Origin: Flavobacterium sp.
GTDB lineage: Bacteria; Bacteroidota; Bacteroidia; Flavobacteriales; Flavobacteriaceae
Assembly: GCA_014379405.1 (NCBI GenBank)
Contig: JACMLU010000015.1
Coordinates: 1 to 64,000 of the forward strand
Length of the DNA: 64,000 nt
Reading direction: 5' to 3'
Shown: positions 55,871 to 63,492 of the stretch, in pieces
How positions within the stretch are numbered: position 1 is the first letter of the stretch
Layout of the letters: each line of letters starts with the position of its first letter
Notes under the pieces: generated by a model
Told to the model about the DNA's origin: nothing
Seen by the model: only the letters and a program-made list of their open reading frames with translations
Database searches by the model: none
Position numbers and translations under genes: made by a program

Positions 55871-57244
55871 ATGAAAATGATATTCTTTTTGTCAATGCTA
55901 TTTACAGTGCTAAACAATTATGCGCAGAATTACCCTGATTTTAAATCTCTTCGTTTTGATGAAAATTATAGTTTTCTAAAAAAGGATACAGTAAAGAATG
56001 GCTGGTATAAGACGATGAAATTCATGCCGTTGTCTTCCTCTAAAAATACCTACATCAGTTTTGGAGGAAGCATCAGATATCAATATTTCTACGCTAAAAA
56101 TGAAAATTGGGGAGATGGATCGCAGGATAATGATGGGTATATATTGAGCAGGTATTTATTCCATTCTGATTTTCATGCAGGGAAGTATTTTAGAACATTT
56201 ATACAAACACAAAGCAGTTTGGCTGGTGGAAGAATTGATCCAAGTCCGGTTGACCAAAATCCGCTTGAAGTGCATCAGGTTTTTGCTGATTTTAATATTA
56301 CCAATGAAGCCAATAAGAGACTTATTGTACGATTTGGAAGGCAAGAACTAACTTATGGTTCACAGCGTTTGGTTGCGTTAAGAGATGGGCCTAACAATCG
56401 GCAGTCATTTGATGCAATTAAGGTGATGGCTTCAAAAGATAATATTTCGGCCGATTTTTTTTATAGTCATTATGTTGTGGCGCATGATGGGATTTTTGAT
56501 GATGATTCGAATAAAGACAAACAGTTTTGGGGAAGTTATTTTGTGATTAATAAAGTTCCTGTGATCAAAAATATTGATGTTTATTATCTAGGTTACGAAA
56601 GGGCTAACGCTGTTTTTAATGATGGAGAAGGCAAGGAAAACCGACATTCTGTAGGAACCCGTATTTGGGGAAAATCTGAAAACTGGCGATACGATGGAGA
56701 AACACTTTTTCAGTTTGGTGATTTTGATTCAAAGGATATCAATGCTTGGACGGCGTCGATTAATTTGGGTTATCGCTTAAATACAATAAAGCTTCATCCT
56801 GAATTTGGTCTAAAAGCCGAAGTAATAAGCGGAGACAGGGAAGCTGGAGATAATGGATTGGAAACTTTTAATCCTCTTTTTCCAAGAGGTGGATATTTTG
56901 GACTAGCATCCGTAATTGGACCTTCCAATCTTATCGATTTTCACCCTTCTTTGAACTTGGAACTCACCGAAAATATCGAATGGGGAATTGATTACGATAT
57001 GTTTTGGAGATACAGCAGCAATGATGGTATTTATGCTCCAAACGTTTCATTGATTTATCCAGGTGATACAACAACGAGTAAGGAAATTGGCAGTCAGCTG
57101 GAAAGCGAAATAGTGTGGCAGCCCAATCAATACCTTTATTTCCGTGTTGAAGCAACTTGGTTCAAAGCGGGAGATTATATTAAAGCTTCAGGAACGGGGA
57201 AAGATATTTTCTTTATGGGAATTACGATGCAGCTGAATTTTTAA
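55871..57244 (+). CDS. Alginate-export-family outer membrane porin
   Basis: 457 residues with a signal peptide (MLFTVLNNYAQ). Strand-rich sequence typical of the alginate-export (AlgE-like) barrel: YISFGGSIRYQYFYAKNENWGD, YILSRYLFHSDFHAG, LIVRFGRQELTYGSQRLVALRDGPNNRQSFDAIK, and a terminal LNF. In Bacteroidota these proteins are diffusion porins for acidic or aromatic small molecules and not only alginate exporters. Placed among exported hydrolases, it may admit their substrate. It follows the DMT gene by two bases. Confidence 0.87.
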   Translation: MKMIFFLSMLFTVLNNYAQNYPDFKSLRFDENYSFLKKDTVKNGWYKTMKFMPLSSSKNTYISFGGSIRYQYFYAKNENWGDGSQDNDGYILSRYLFHSDFHAGKYFRTFIQTQSSLAGGRIDPSPVDQNPLEVHQVFADFNITNEANKRLIVRFGRQELTYGSQRLVALRDGPNNRQSFDAIKVMASKDNISADFFYSHYVVAHDGIFDDDSNKDKQFWGSYFVINKVPVIKNIDVYYLGYERANAVFNDGEGKENRHSVGTRIWGKSENWRYDGETLFQFGDFDSKDINAWTASINLGYRLNTIKLHPEFGLKAEVISGDREAGDNGLETFNPLFPRGGYFGLASVIGPSNLIDFHPSLNLELTENIEWGIDYDMFWRYSSNDGIYAPNVSLIYPGDTTTSKEIGSQLESEIVWQPNQYLYFRVEATWFKAGDYIKASGTGKDIFFMGITMQLNF

Positions 57245-57300
57245 ACCATAAATTAAATTTAATAAAGAAAAGTATGGAACGCTCTTTTTTTCAATCAAAA

Positions 57301-57774
57301 ATGAAAGCCATAAAATTTACATTGGCAATATTATTACTGAGTTTTTCAGTAAAGGGGCAAGTGTATTCTGATGAAGAAGCCAAAACAAAACTAACTGTGG
57401 ACAAGTTCTTTGAATATGTACAAGCTAAAAATCCAGACAAGATTTCTTCGGTTGTTTCTAAAAATGTGGATTGGTACATTTTCGAATCTAAATATATGCC
57501 TTGGACAGGGCATCGTTCTAAGAGGGAAGAAGTATCTCAACTATTTAGCACCCTGTTTAGCTATTTTGTTGAAGGAAGCGACAAGTTTGAGGCTCATTCT
57601 TTTTTGTTGCGAGGTAATGAAGTGGCTGTATTTGGTATTATTCAGAGAACTGTAAAGAAAACGGGTAAAGGTTTTAAGATGCCTTTTGCTATGCACATCA
57701 CAGTTGAAAACAATTTGATAAGCAAATTTTCATTGTATGAAGAAACTTTAATTATTGAAAATGCTTTTCAATAA
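57301..57774 (+). CDS. Exported NTF2-like (SnoaL/ketosteroid-isomerase fold) protein
   Basis: About 157 residues from the ATG at 57301; an ATG at 57274 would add nine residues in front of the signal peptide (LAILLLSFSVKGQ). The mature protein has the NTF2 layout: VDKFFEYVQAKNPDKISSVVSKNVDWYIF, a GHRSKREEVSQLF loop, then VAVFGIIQRTVKKTGKGFKMPFAMHITVENNLISKFSLYEE. Such folds bind or isomerise small hydrophobic molecules. It follows the porin by 56 bases. Confidence 0.78.
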   Translation: MKAIKFTLAILLLSFSVKGQVYSDEEAKTKLTVDKFFEYVQAKNPDKISSVVSKNVDWYIFESKYMPWTGHRSKREEVSQLFSTLFSYFVEGSDKFEAHSFLLRGNEVAVFGIIQRTVKKTGKGFKMPFAMHITVENNLISKFSLYEETLIIENAFQ

Positions 57775-57790
57775 AAATCATATTAATATA

Positions 57791-57817
57791 AAAATCAGTT
57801 TCTGTGATTTTGATTTT
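57791..57817 (+). terminator. Weak terminator-like hairpin
   Basis: AAAATCA (57791-57797) pairs with TGATTTT (57805-57811) and is followed by a T-rich run. Low stability. Confidence 0.4.
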
Positions 57818-57850
57818 AAAAATAATTATTAACTATAAATTTTATTTACT

Positions 57851-58534
57851 ATGAGAAATTTTTCACTTACGGCAGTATTAATTTTATCTGCCCTTTCAGG
57901 ATTTGCTCAAAAACCTGGACCAGCTTTATTAGATCCTACGAACCACGCGCTAGTCCTTATCGATTATGAGGGACAGATGGCTTTTGCTACCGCTAGTATA
58001 CCCATCGATCAGTTGAGAAATAATACTGCATTGGTCGCCGGCGCTTCAAAAATTTTTGGAATTCCTACGGTGGTTACTACAGTCGCCGAAAAATCATTCA
58101 GTGGCCCAGTGTTTCCGGAAATTCTTGAATTGTATCCTGAATCATCCTACATCGACCGTACGTCTATGAATACATGGGAAGATGTTAAAGCTTATAAAGC
58201 TATTGTCGGAAAAAACAAGAAAAAACTAGTTTTGGGAGGATTATGGACAAGTGTTTGTATCGTAGGGCCTGTATTATCAGCAATTGCCGAAGGCTATGAT
58301 GTGTATGTAATTACCGACGCTTGTGGTGATGTAAGTAAAGAAGCGCACGATCAAGCCATAACCCGTATGGTTCAGGCTGGTGCACATCCTATGACTTCTC
58401 TTCAATATCTTTTGGAACTTCAAAGGGACTGGTCAAGACAGGCAACGTATAAACCGGTAAATGATCTGGTGGTTAAGTATGCCGGTGGTTATGGCATAGG
58501 TGTGCAATACGCACGACAAATGCTAAAACATTAG
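57851..58534 (+). CDS. Exported isochorismatase-fold hydrolase
   Basis: 227 residues with a signal peptide (VLILSALSGFAQ). The isochorismatase-family catalytic set is complete: Asp38 in LIDYEGQM, Lys81 in AEKSF and Cys136 in TSVCIVG. Cytoplasmic relatives hydrolyse amides or vinyl ethers; the exported form is common in Bacteroidota next to cupin and hydrolase genes. The last visible gene of the exported-enzyme block, followed by decayed sequence. Confidence 0.88.
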   Translation: MRNFSLTAVLILSALSGFAQKPGPALLDPTNHALVLIDYEGQMAFATASIPIDQLRNNTALVAGASKIFGIPTVVTTVAEKSFSGPVFPEILELYPESSYIDRTSMNTWEDVKAYKAIVGKNKKKLVLGGLWTSVCIVGPVLSAIAEGYDVYVITDACGDVSKEAHDQAITRMVQAGAHPMTSLQYLLELQRDWSRQATYKPVNDLVVKYAGGYGIGVQYARQMLKH

Positions 58535-58930
58535 TAAAAGCAGATTATGAAAAATAATTCTATTATCGGGAAGTACTGTCGGCAATCGGCTTTATTAAAA
58601 AGACTTATTCCAGCAAATAAAAAAAAGAAGAGGATGGTGTAGATATTGTTCATTTATCAATCAGTTCTGATGCTGTTTTAATCTCTAATGGTTCAATTCC
58701 TCGAGGCTCTGCCTCGGAAAAGGAAAGTTTGAAAACCTAGGTTTTCATAAAGCTAAAAATAAGTTCTTAGCCGATTAATACCTCGGTGGCTCTGCCACGA
58801 GGCAGTTTATTACTTGCAGATGACTGTAAAAATGGTTATTGACTTTTATTAAAACTGAAATCGTGAACTTTCCTCTTTTTAAAAACAGTTTCATTAGCGT
58901 ATCTATCGTATCATTTTTTATTTCATATTT
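58535..58930. repeat. Non-coding region with hairpin repeats
   Basis: Two similar hairpins with the same TCT loop: CGAGGC-TCT-GCCTCG (58702-58716) and CCTCGGTGGC-TCT-GCCACGAGG (58781-58802, one bulge). Between them is a perfect 16-base palindrome, GAAAACCTAGGTTTTC (58731-58746). The rest has no gene I can support; a 32-codon frame at 58548 shows no resemblance to anything. These look like extragenic palindromes, possibly remains of a small mobile element. Confidence 0.65.
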
Positions 58931-58936
58931 ATATAA

Positions 58937-59183
58937 TATGCACAGATACCTATAGGAGATGATGCTAAATTAAAAACTTAGCGCAGCACCCCAACAGAAA
59001 CTAATGATCTGTTACATACAAAGCTAGATTTCCGTTTTTGATTATAAAAAAGAGTATTTATATGGCAAAGAATGGGTTACCATAAGGCCCCATTTTTATC
59101 CTATCGATATTGTAAGATTGGATGCAAAAGGAATGTATCAGAACACTATTTCCGCTGTAAAAAAGGGGGGTGGTAATTTATAG
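58937..59183 (+). pseudogene. N-terminal fragment of an M1-family aminopeptidase
   Basis: In frame from 58937: YAQIPIGDDAKLKT, a TAG, then STPTETNDLLHTKLDFRF; after a one-base shift, YKKEYLYGKEWVTIRPHFYP and LDAKGMYQNT, then a stop at 59181. This matches the mature N-terminus of Bacteroidota M1 peptidases (NDLxHTKLDVxFD, LTLKPHFYPTDxLxLDAKG). The YAQ end of a signal peptide is visible but the start is lost. Zinc-binding parts are absent. It is a broken remnant of a gene of several hundred codons. Confidence 0.75.
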
Positions 59184-59202
59184 TGCTTAAAAAGAAAAAA
59201 TT

Positions 59203-60108
59203 ATGAAAAATTATTTCACAATATCAATACAAATATTAGTTATTTTTTTATTTACAACCTCTACTTTAAGGGGACAATCATCGTCGATTTTTAAGAAATT
59301 CGATTCGTATCAGACGCTCACACAAATATGGGAATTGGATACAGACAGTAATAGTGAGACCTTTTTGATAACGGCCTATAAACCTACTTACATTATGCCA
59401 TTTCGGTTTTCTAGTCATAGGCGAGAAGTCAATTTTGAAGTGGTGCCTTCTGCCGACGTTGCAACTGAAGAAGAAATTGAGCTAAATAATGTAGAAGCTA
59501 CTATGCAGTTCAGTTTTAAAACCAAATTAGCCCAAAGAATTTTCGGGAATGGTGCTTTATGGTTGGGGTACACCCAAAAGTCGTACTGGCAAGTTTATAA
59601 TGCGAAATTTTCAAGACCTTTTAGGGAAACGAATTATGAACCTGAAATTATTTTTAACTATCCTGTGCAGTTTAATTTATTAAAGACTAAAATGCTTGGG
59701 TTTGGATTTAATCATCAGTCAAATGGAAGGGAAGGACATAAATTTACACGGAGTTGGAACCGATTTATCATACAAGCAGGCTTTGAGGATAAACAGTGGA
59801 GTTTACTTGTTAGAACATGGATAGCAGCGGAAATTTCTGAAAATCCCGATATCAAAGATTATATGGGTAGAGCTGATGCCACTTTTAATTATAGACTAAA
59901 GAAACATTTATTTACATTAAAGGGACAACATTCTTTACGATTAGGGGATGATAATCAAGGTAGTATCGAAGTAGATTGGGCTTTTCCTATATACGGAAAC
60001 CTAAAAGGTTATGCTCAGTTTTTTCACGGGTATGGAGATGCTATGATAGATTACAATCAAATACATACCATTGCGGGAATTGGGATTGTATTTGAGGGAA
60101 CCTTATAA
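59203..60108 (+). CDS. pldA: Outer membrane phospholipase A
   Basis: 301 residues with a signal peptide ending in LRGQ. The phospholipase A1 family core is clear: the active-site motif FNHQSNGR with His171 and Ser173, preceded by LWLGYTQKSYWQVYN and followed by WNRFIIQAG. A 12-stranded barrel is expected. It hydrolyses misplaced phospholipids in the outer membrane. It starts 20 bases after the M1 remnant and ends at a bidirectional terminator shared with the YceI gene. Confidence 0.92.
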   Translation: MKNYFTISIQILVIFLFTTSTLRGQSSSIFKKFDSYQTLTQIWELDTDSNSETFLITAYKPTYIMPFRFSSHRREVNFEVVPSADVATEEEIELNNVEATMQFSFKTKLAQRIFGNGALWLGYTQKSYWQVYNAKFSRPFRETNYEPEIIFNYPVQFNLLKTKMLGFGFNHQSNGREGHKFTRSWNRFIIQAGFEDKQWSLLVRTWIAAEISENPDIKDYMGRADATFNYRLKKHLFTLKGQHSLRLGDDNQGSIEVDWAFPIYGNLKGYAQFFHGYGDAMIDYNQIHTIAGIGIVFEGTL

Positions 60109-60130
60109 AAATTGGTTGTTTTTGTAATAA

Positions 60131-60175
60131 AAAAAAACGCTGTACATATTTGTTAAGATACGTACAGCGCTTTTT
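60131..60175. terminator. Bidirectional terminator
   Basis: CGCTGTAC (60138-60145) pairs with GTACAGCG (60162-60169), with an A-run on the left and a T-run on the right, between two convergent genes (pldA and the YceI gene). Confidence 0.9.
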
Positions 60176-60192
60176 CAATGATTAATAATCCC

Positions 60193-60726
60193 TTATTGTT
60201 TGATGAATTGTAATTCAAAGTTTAATTTAATTTCTTCACCAACTAAGACTCCTCCAGTTTCTAAAGCTGAGTTCCAGTTTAATCCCCAATCTTTTCGGTT
60301 AATTTTTCCGGTGATTGAAAACCCTGCTTTGGTGTTTCCCCATGGATCTTTTGCCAAACCTCCAAATTCAGTATTCAATTGAACTGGTTTTGTGATTCCG
60401 TGAAGTGTCAAATCTCCAGTTAATTCAAATTCTCCCTCATCGATTTTTGAAAAACTGGTAGAGGCGAAAGTAATTTCTGGAAAGGTAGCAGCATTAAAGA
60501 AATCCGCACTTAATAAATGAGCATCGCGATCTTTATTTCCTGTAGTAATCGAATCTGTTATTCCTTGAAAACTGAATTTAGCATTATCAAAACTATCTGA
60601 TTCTGTTTCTACAGAAGCATCAAATTTTGTAAAATTTCCGGATACATTAGTAAACATCATGTGTTTAACTTTAAATCCAATTTCTGAGTGCGCTGGGTCT
60701 AAAGCCCAAGTCGTTTTTGTTGACAT
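60193..60726 (-). CDS. YceI-family protein
   Basis: 177 residues, lipocalin-like YceI fold: TTWALDPAHSEIGFKVKHMMFTNVSGNFTKFD at the N-terminus, FPEITFASTSFSKIDEG, and LTLHGITKPVQL, which are the standard landmarks. YceI proteins bind polyisoprenoid-type lipids. There is no signal peptide, so this copy should be cytoplasmic, unlike the E. coli protein. It lies 26 bases downstream of the pirin gene on the same strand, a pairing common in flavobacteria. Confidence 0.93.
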   Translation of the reverse strand: MSTKTTWALDPAHSEIGFKVKHMMFTNVSGNFTKFDASVETESDSFDNAKFSFQGITDSITTGNKDRDAHLLSADFFNAATFPEITFASTSFSKIDEGEFELTGDLTLHGITKPVQLNTEFGGLAKDPWGNTKAGFSITGKINRKDWGLNWNSALETGGVLVGEEIKLNFELQFIKQ

Positions 60727-60752
60727 TTTTTTTTATTGTTATTATTAATATA

Positions 60753-61628
60753 TTACATTGAGATTGGTACTTCCATCAATAGTATTTCGGTATTATCCTC
60801 GCTGGAAGTAAAAGTTAATTCTTTTGTATTCCAAACTCCTAAACCATCGCGGGTATTTAAATTTTGATCTGCTATCATAGCCGACCCTTTTATGATGAAG
60901 ATGTAAACTCCATTATTCGGTTTTTTTATGGTGTATTTGGCACTTATATTTTGATCAAATGTTCCTAAATGAAACCAAGCATCCTGATGAATCCAAACCC
61001 CTTCATCGTCTGGACTTGGAGAAAGAATTTGTTGGAATTTGTTTTTTCTTTCTTCTGTATTTAATGTGATTTGGTCGTATCGTGGTGTTACATTTTTTTT
61101 ATTTGGGTATACCCAGATCTGTAAAAATTTTACCAACTGATTGTCATTTTTGTTGAATTCACTATGAAAAATTCCCGTTCCGGCACTCATCGTTTGAATA
61201 TCGCCTTTTTTGATTACAGTGGTATTTCCCATACTGTCTTTATGTTCCAAATCGCCTTCCAATGGAATACTGATAATTTCCATATTGTCATGAGGATGTG
61301 TGCCAAAACCCTTTCCTGCATCCACACGGTCATCATTTAAAACCCGTAATACCCCAAAATGCATTCGTTCCGGATTATAGTAATTGGCAAAACTAAACGT
61401 CTGATGGCTTTCAAGCCAACCGTGATTTGCCAATCCTCTTGTATCAGCTTTATGCAAAATGGTGTTTTCCATTAGTAGTGACTCGGAATTTGGTAAATGA
61501 TTGAACCCTAATATTTCAAGAGGCTGAATTTCATCAATATCATTTCGCAAAATATTTCCTAATGCCGCAGTTGCTGCAAACATTCCGGTACCGAAGATTC
61601 CTTTCTTAATAAAATCTTTTCTATCCAT
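60753..61628 (-). CDS. Pirin-family protein with Tat-like N-terminus
   Basis: 291 residues. The first 25 or so residues (DRKDFIKKGIFGTGMFAATAAL) look like a Tat or lipid-anchor leader attached to a bicupin pirin. The N-terminal cupin has the metal motif FGTHPHDNMEIISIPLEGDLEHKDSMG and SAGTGIFHSEFN, as in YhhW/quercetinase-type pirins. Metal-dependent dioxygenase or redox-sensor roles are known for relatives. Just upstream on its strand lie a 24-bp repeat and the terminator of the crp-type gene. Confidence 0.9.
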   Translation of the reverse strand: MDRKDFIKKGIFGTGMFAATAALGNILRNDIDEIQPLEILGFNHLPNSESLLMENTILHKADTRGLANHGWLESHQTFSFANYYNPERMHFGVLRVLNDDRVDAGKGFGTHPHDNMEIISIPLEGDLEHKDSMGNTTVIKKGDIQTMSAGTGIFHSEFNKNDNQLVKFLQIWVYPNKKNVTPRYDQITLNTEERKNKFQQILSPSPDDEGVWIHQDAWFHLGTFDQNISAKYTIKKPNNGVYIFIIKGSAMIADQNLNTRDGLGVWNTKELTFTSSEDNTEILLMEVPISM

Positions 61629-61680
61629 GGTTGTTAGTATTTAGTTTATAGTACAAATTTCGGTAGGTTTCAATTCCTAT

Positions 61681-61803
61681 GCATTGAACTAGGACAAGAA
61701 ATGATTGTTTTGTATTTTCTAAATAAAAAAATGCTTCACGACAATTCCGATACAAAATTAGATCGGATAGTATTGTAAAGCATTGAACTAGGACAAGAAA
61801 TGA
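61681..61803. repeat. Exact 24-bp direct repeat pair
   Basis: The sequence GCATTGAACTAG...AAGAAATGA occurs identically at 61681-61704 and 61780-61803, 99 bases apart. One copy is upstream of the pirin gene, the other starts three bases after the crp-type stop codon. A partial copy, CTAGAATAAGAAATG, lies at 62801-62815 (13 of 15 matching). It may be a regulatory site or the footprint of a duplication. Confidence 0.9.
61725..61783 (-). terminator. Terminator of the crp-type gene
   Basis: On the minus strand ATGCTTTACAATACTATCCGA pairs imperfectly with a segment ending GTGAAGCAT, and is followed by a run of seven T (A-run at 61725-61731 on the plus strand). Stability is moderate because of internal mismatches. 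Confidence 0.7.
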
Positions 61804-61806
61804 AAC

Positions 61807-62385
61807 TTACTGCTTGGCTAGTTTCGTTCGAACTTTGCTTAAAAATTCTGCTGAAATCCCAAGATAGGAAGCGATGTAATGCTGTGCGACCCGTTGAGGT
61901 ATGCTTGGGTAAAGTTTTATAAATTCTAAATACTTTTCCTGCGCCGATTTGGCAATGGTATCAATAAGTCTATTCTGCATAGCAGAAAGATTTCTTTGTA
62001 TTAATAACCTAAAAATACGTTCAAATTTGGGAACTTTCTGCAAAAGCATTTCTTTGGTTTCGGGAGTTAGCATCAATAATTGGCAATCTTCGAGAGTTTC
62101 TATGAATAATTTGCTTGGTTTTTTTTCGTGAAAACTCGCGATATCGCTTATCCACCAATCTTCTACGGCAAATTGAACAATTACTTCGAATCCATTTTCA
62201 TTAATGTAATATTTACGAATACAGCCTTTTAGAATGTAAGCTTCAAAGTTGCAAATTTCACCTTCTTGCAATAATAGTGTCTTTTTGGGTACTTCTTTAT
62301 ACTGCAATATAGAATTGAAATACTCTATTTCGTCGGGTGTAAATTCATTCTTTTTGCAAACATTAGTATTAATTGATTCAAACAT
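61807..62385 (-). CDS. Crp/Fnr-family transcriptional regulator
   Basis: 192 residues. N-terminal cyclic-nucleotide-binding-like beta roll (KKTLLLQEGEICNFEAYILKGCIRKYYINENGFEV), central dimer helix, and a short C-terminal helix-turn-helix (VAQHYIASYLGISAEFLSKVR). The typical cAMP-contact residues are not conserved and no iron-sulphur cysteine cluster is seen, so it belongs to the Bacteroidota group with unknown ligands. It lies in a leftward group with pirin and YceI genes and may control them. Confidence 0.9.
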   Translation of the reverse strand: MFESINTNVCKKNEFTPDEIEYFNSILQYKEVPKKTLLLQEGEICNFEAYILKGCIRKYYINENGFEVIVQFAVEDWWISDIASFHEKKPSKLFIETLEDCQLLMLTPETKEMLLQKVPKFERIFRLLIQRNLSAMQNRLIDTIAKSAQEKYLEFIKLYPSIPQRVAQHYIASYLGISAEFLSKVRTKLAKQ

Positions 62386-62410
62386 ATCAGGAAAATTAAT
62401 GGATTAGAAT

Positions 62411-62746
62411 TTAATCTTGATTTTTAGATAATTTTCTTTTTCTTCGATGTTCCAAAGCTTCTATGATTTCACATTTCAGTAATCCGCTTCCGCCACCATA
62501 GTGTTCTATTATTTCAATATCGGGTTGCTGTTCTCTAAAAAATTCCTGTATTTCTATTTCAGATTCTAAATCAATACCTGAGCTTAGTAGGACAATATCC
62601 AAAAGGTTATGTTTAAAATAGTCCTTAGCGGTTTCTTCTTCGGTAAAACCTATGGCATTCCAATCTTCGTCTGCATTCACAAGACGTAACAGAATTTCCA
62701 GTATGGATTCATTTTTACCGAGTATTAAAAATTCAAGTTTTTTCAT
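62411..62746 (-). CDS. Receiver-like small protein, function unknown
   Basis: 111 residues with the look of a response-regulator receiver fold: LEFLILGKNESILEILLRL, a second strand and helix (WNAIGFTEEETAKDYF), and NLLDIVLLSSGIDLESEIEI where a phospho-acceptor Asp would be expected in the LDIVLL strand. A later IIEHYGGGSGLLKCEI takes the place of the usual Lys loop. The Lys is absent, so classical phosphorylation is doubtful. It sits upstream of the crp-type gene, 25 bases away, in the same direction. Confidence 0.6.
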   Translation of the reverse strand: MKKLEFLILGKNESILEILLRLVNADEDWNAIGFTEEETAKDYFKHNLLDIVLLSSGIDLESEIEIQEFFREQQPDIEIIEHYGGGSGLLKCEIIEALEHRRKRKLSKNQD

Positions 62747-62844
62747 AGCTACATAAATTGAAACACAAAATTAACTCACAATTAATTAATTACTCTTAAT
62801 CTAGAATAAGAAATGCTTAGTGAAGCTATTTCACTTCCGTAAAT

Positions 62845-63078
62845 TTAATTAATTATTGGTATTGGAGATAGATAATCAATAGTATCGTCAGTCCAAATTC
62901 CAATATCATGAAATACACTGGCAATAGCATACTTTTCGATGTTACTTTCATCAGAATCCATTAATTGGCAATTTAAAAACACCCGATAGACATGATTTCT
63001 ATAACGTTCGTAATCCTCACCAATTATAGGTTTGTATATCTGAAATAAGTTTTCAATGGTTTGATTTGAATAGTCCAT
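62845..63078 (-). pseudogene. HD-domain protein, 3'-truncated
   Basis: 77 residues: IENLFQIYKPIIGEDYERYRNHVYRVF and YAIASVFHDIGIWTDDTIDYL match the front of a family of about 200-residue HD phosphohydrolases (HVYR, FHDIGIWT). After DYL the sequence becomes SPIPIIN and stops, so the second half with the final catalytic Asp is missing. Probably a truncated, non-functional gene. Confidence 0.68.
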
Positions 63079-63090
63079 TTTAAAAAGGGA

Positions 63091-63450
63091 TTATTTTAGA
63101 GTTACGAAAATCGATGATCTAACAGCCTTTTTAAGGTTTCGGGTACGATGTCCTTTTCCAAAAGTATCTTCCACAAGTAAAACGTTTCCTGGTTCAAATA
63201 TTCTTTTTTCTCCTAAAGAGGTTTCTATTTCAATGGTTCCATCTTGCAAAATAATATATTGTCTTGCTGGAGCCTGATGGAAGTCGTAATCATAAGTTGC
63301 ATTTACTTTTCTAAAAATAATACCTGCAACATCTTGTATTTCGGATAGAAAACCAATTTCACCGCTTTCTTTGAGCGAGATTTTAATATCCTCAAAATGA
63401 CTTTCTCCCGCAGCATCAGCAAATATTCGTGTTATTGCATAGTATTCCAT
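63091..63450 (-). CDS. Cupin-domain protein
   Basis: 119 residues, single small cupin barrel: YDYDFHQAPARQYIILQDGTIEIETSLGEKRIFEPGNVLLVEDTFGKGHRTRN carries the two cupin motifs, with a His in FHQAPA and another in GKGH. Metal binding is likely but incomplete compared with enzymes. It lies between the HD fragment and a carboxylesterase gene, all in one direction, with short gaps. Confidence 0.82.
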   Translation of the reverse strand: MEYYAITRIFADAAGESHFEDIKISLKESGEIGFLSEIQDVAGIIFRKVNATYDYDFHQAPARQYIILQDGTIEIETSLGEKRIFEPGNVLLVEDTFGKGHRTRNLKKAVRSSIFVTLK

Positions 63451-63492
63451 TTTACTGCATAGTTTGATTATTGTTTATCTTAAAAATGTCTT

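Noticed and set aside
58548..58643. 32-codon frame starting MKNNSIIGKYC after the isochorismatase-fold gene
   Set aside because: Very short, highly basic tail, no homology I can recognise.
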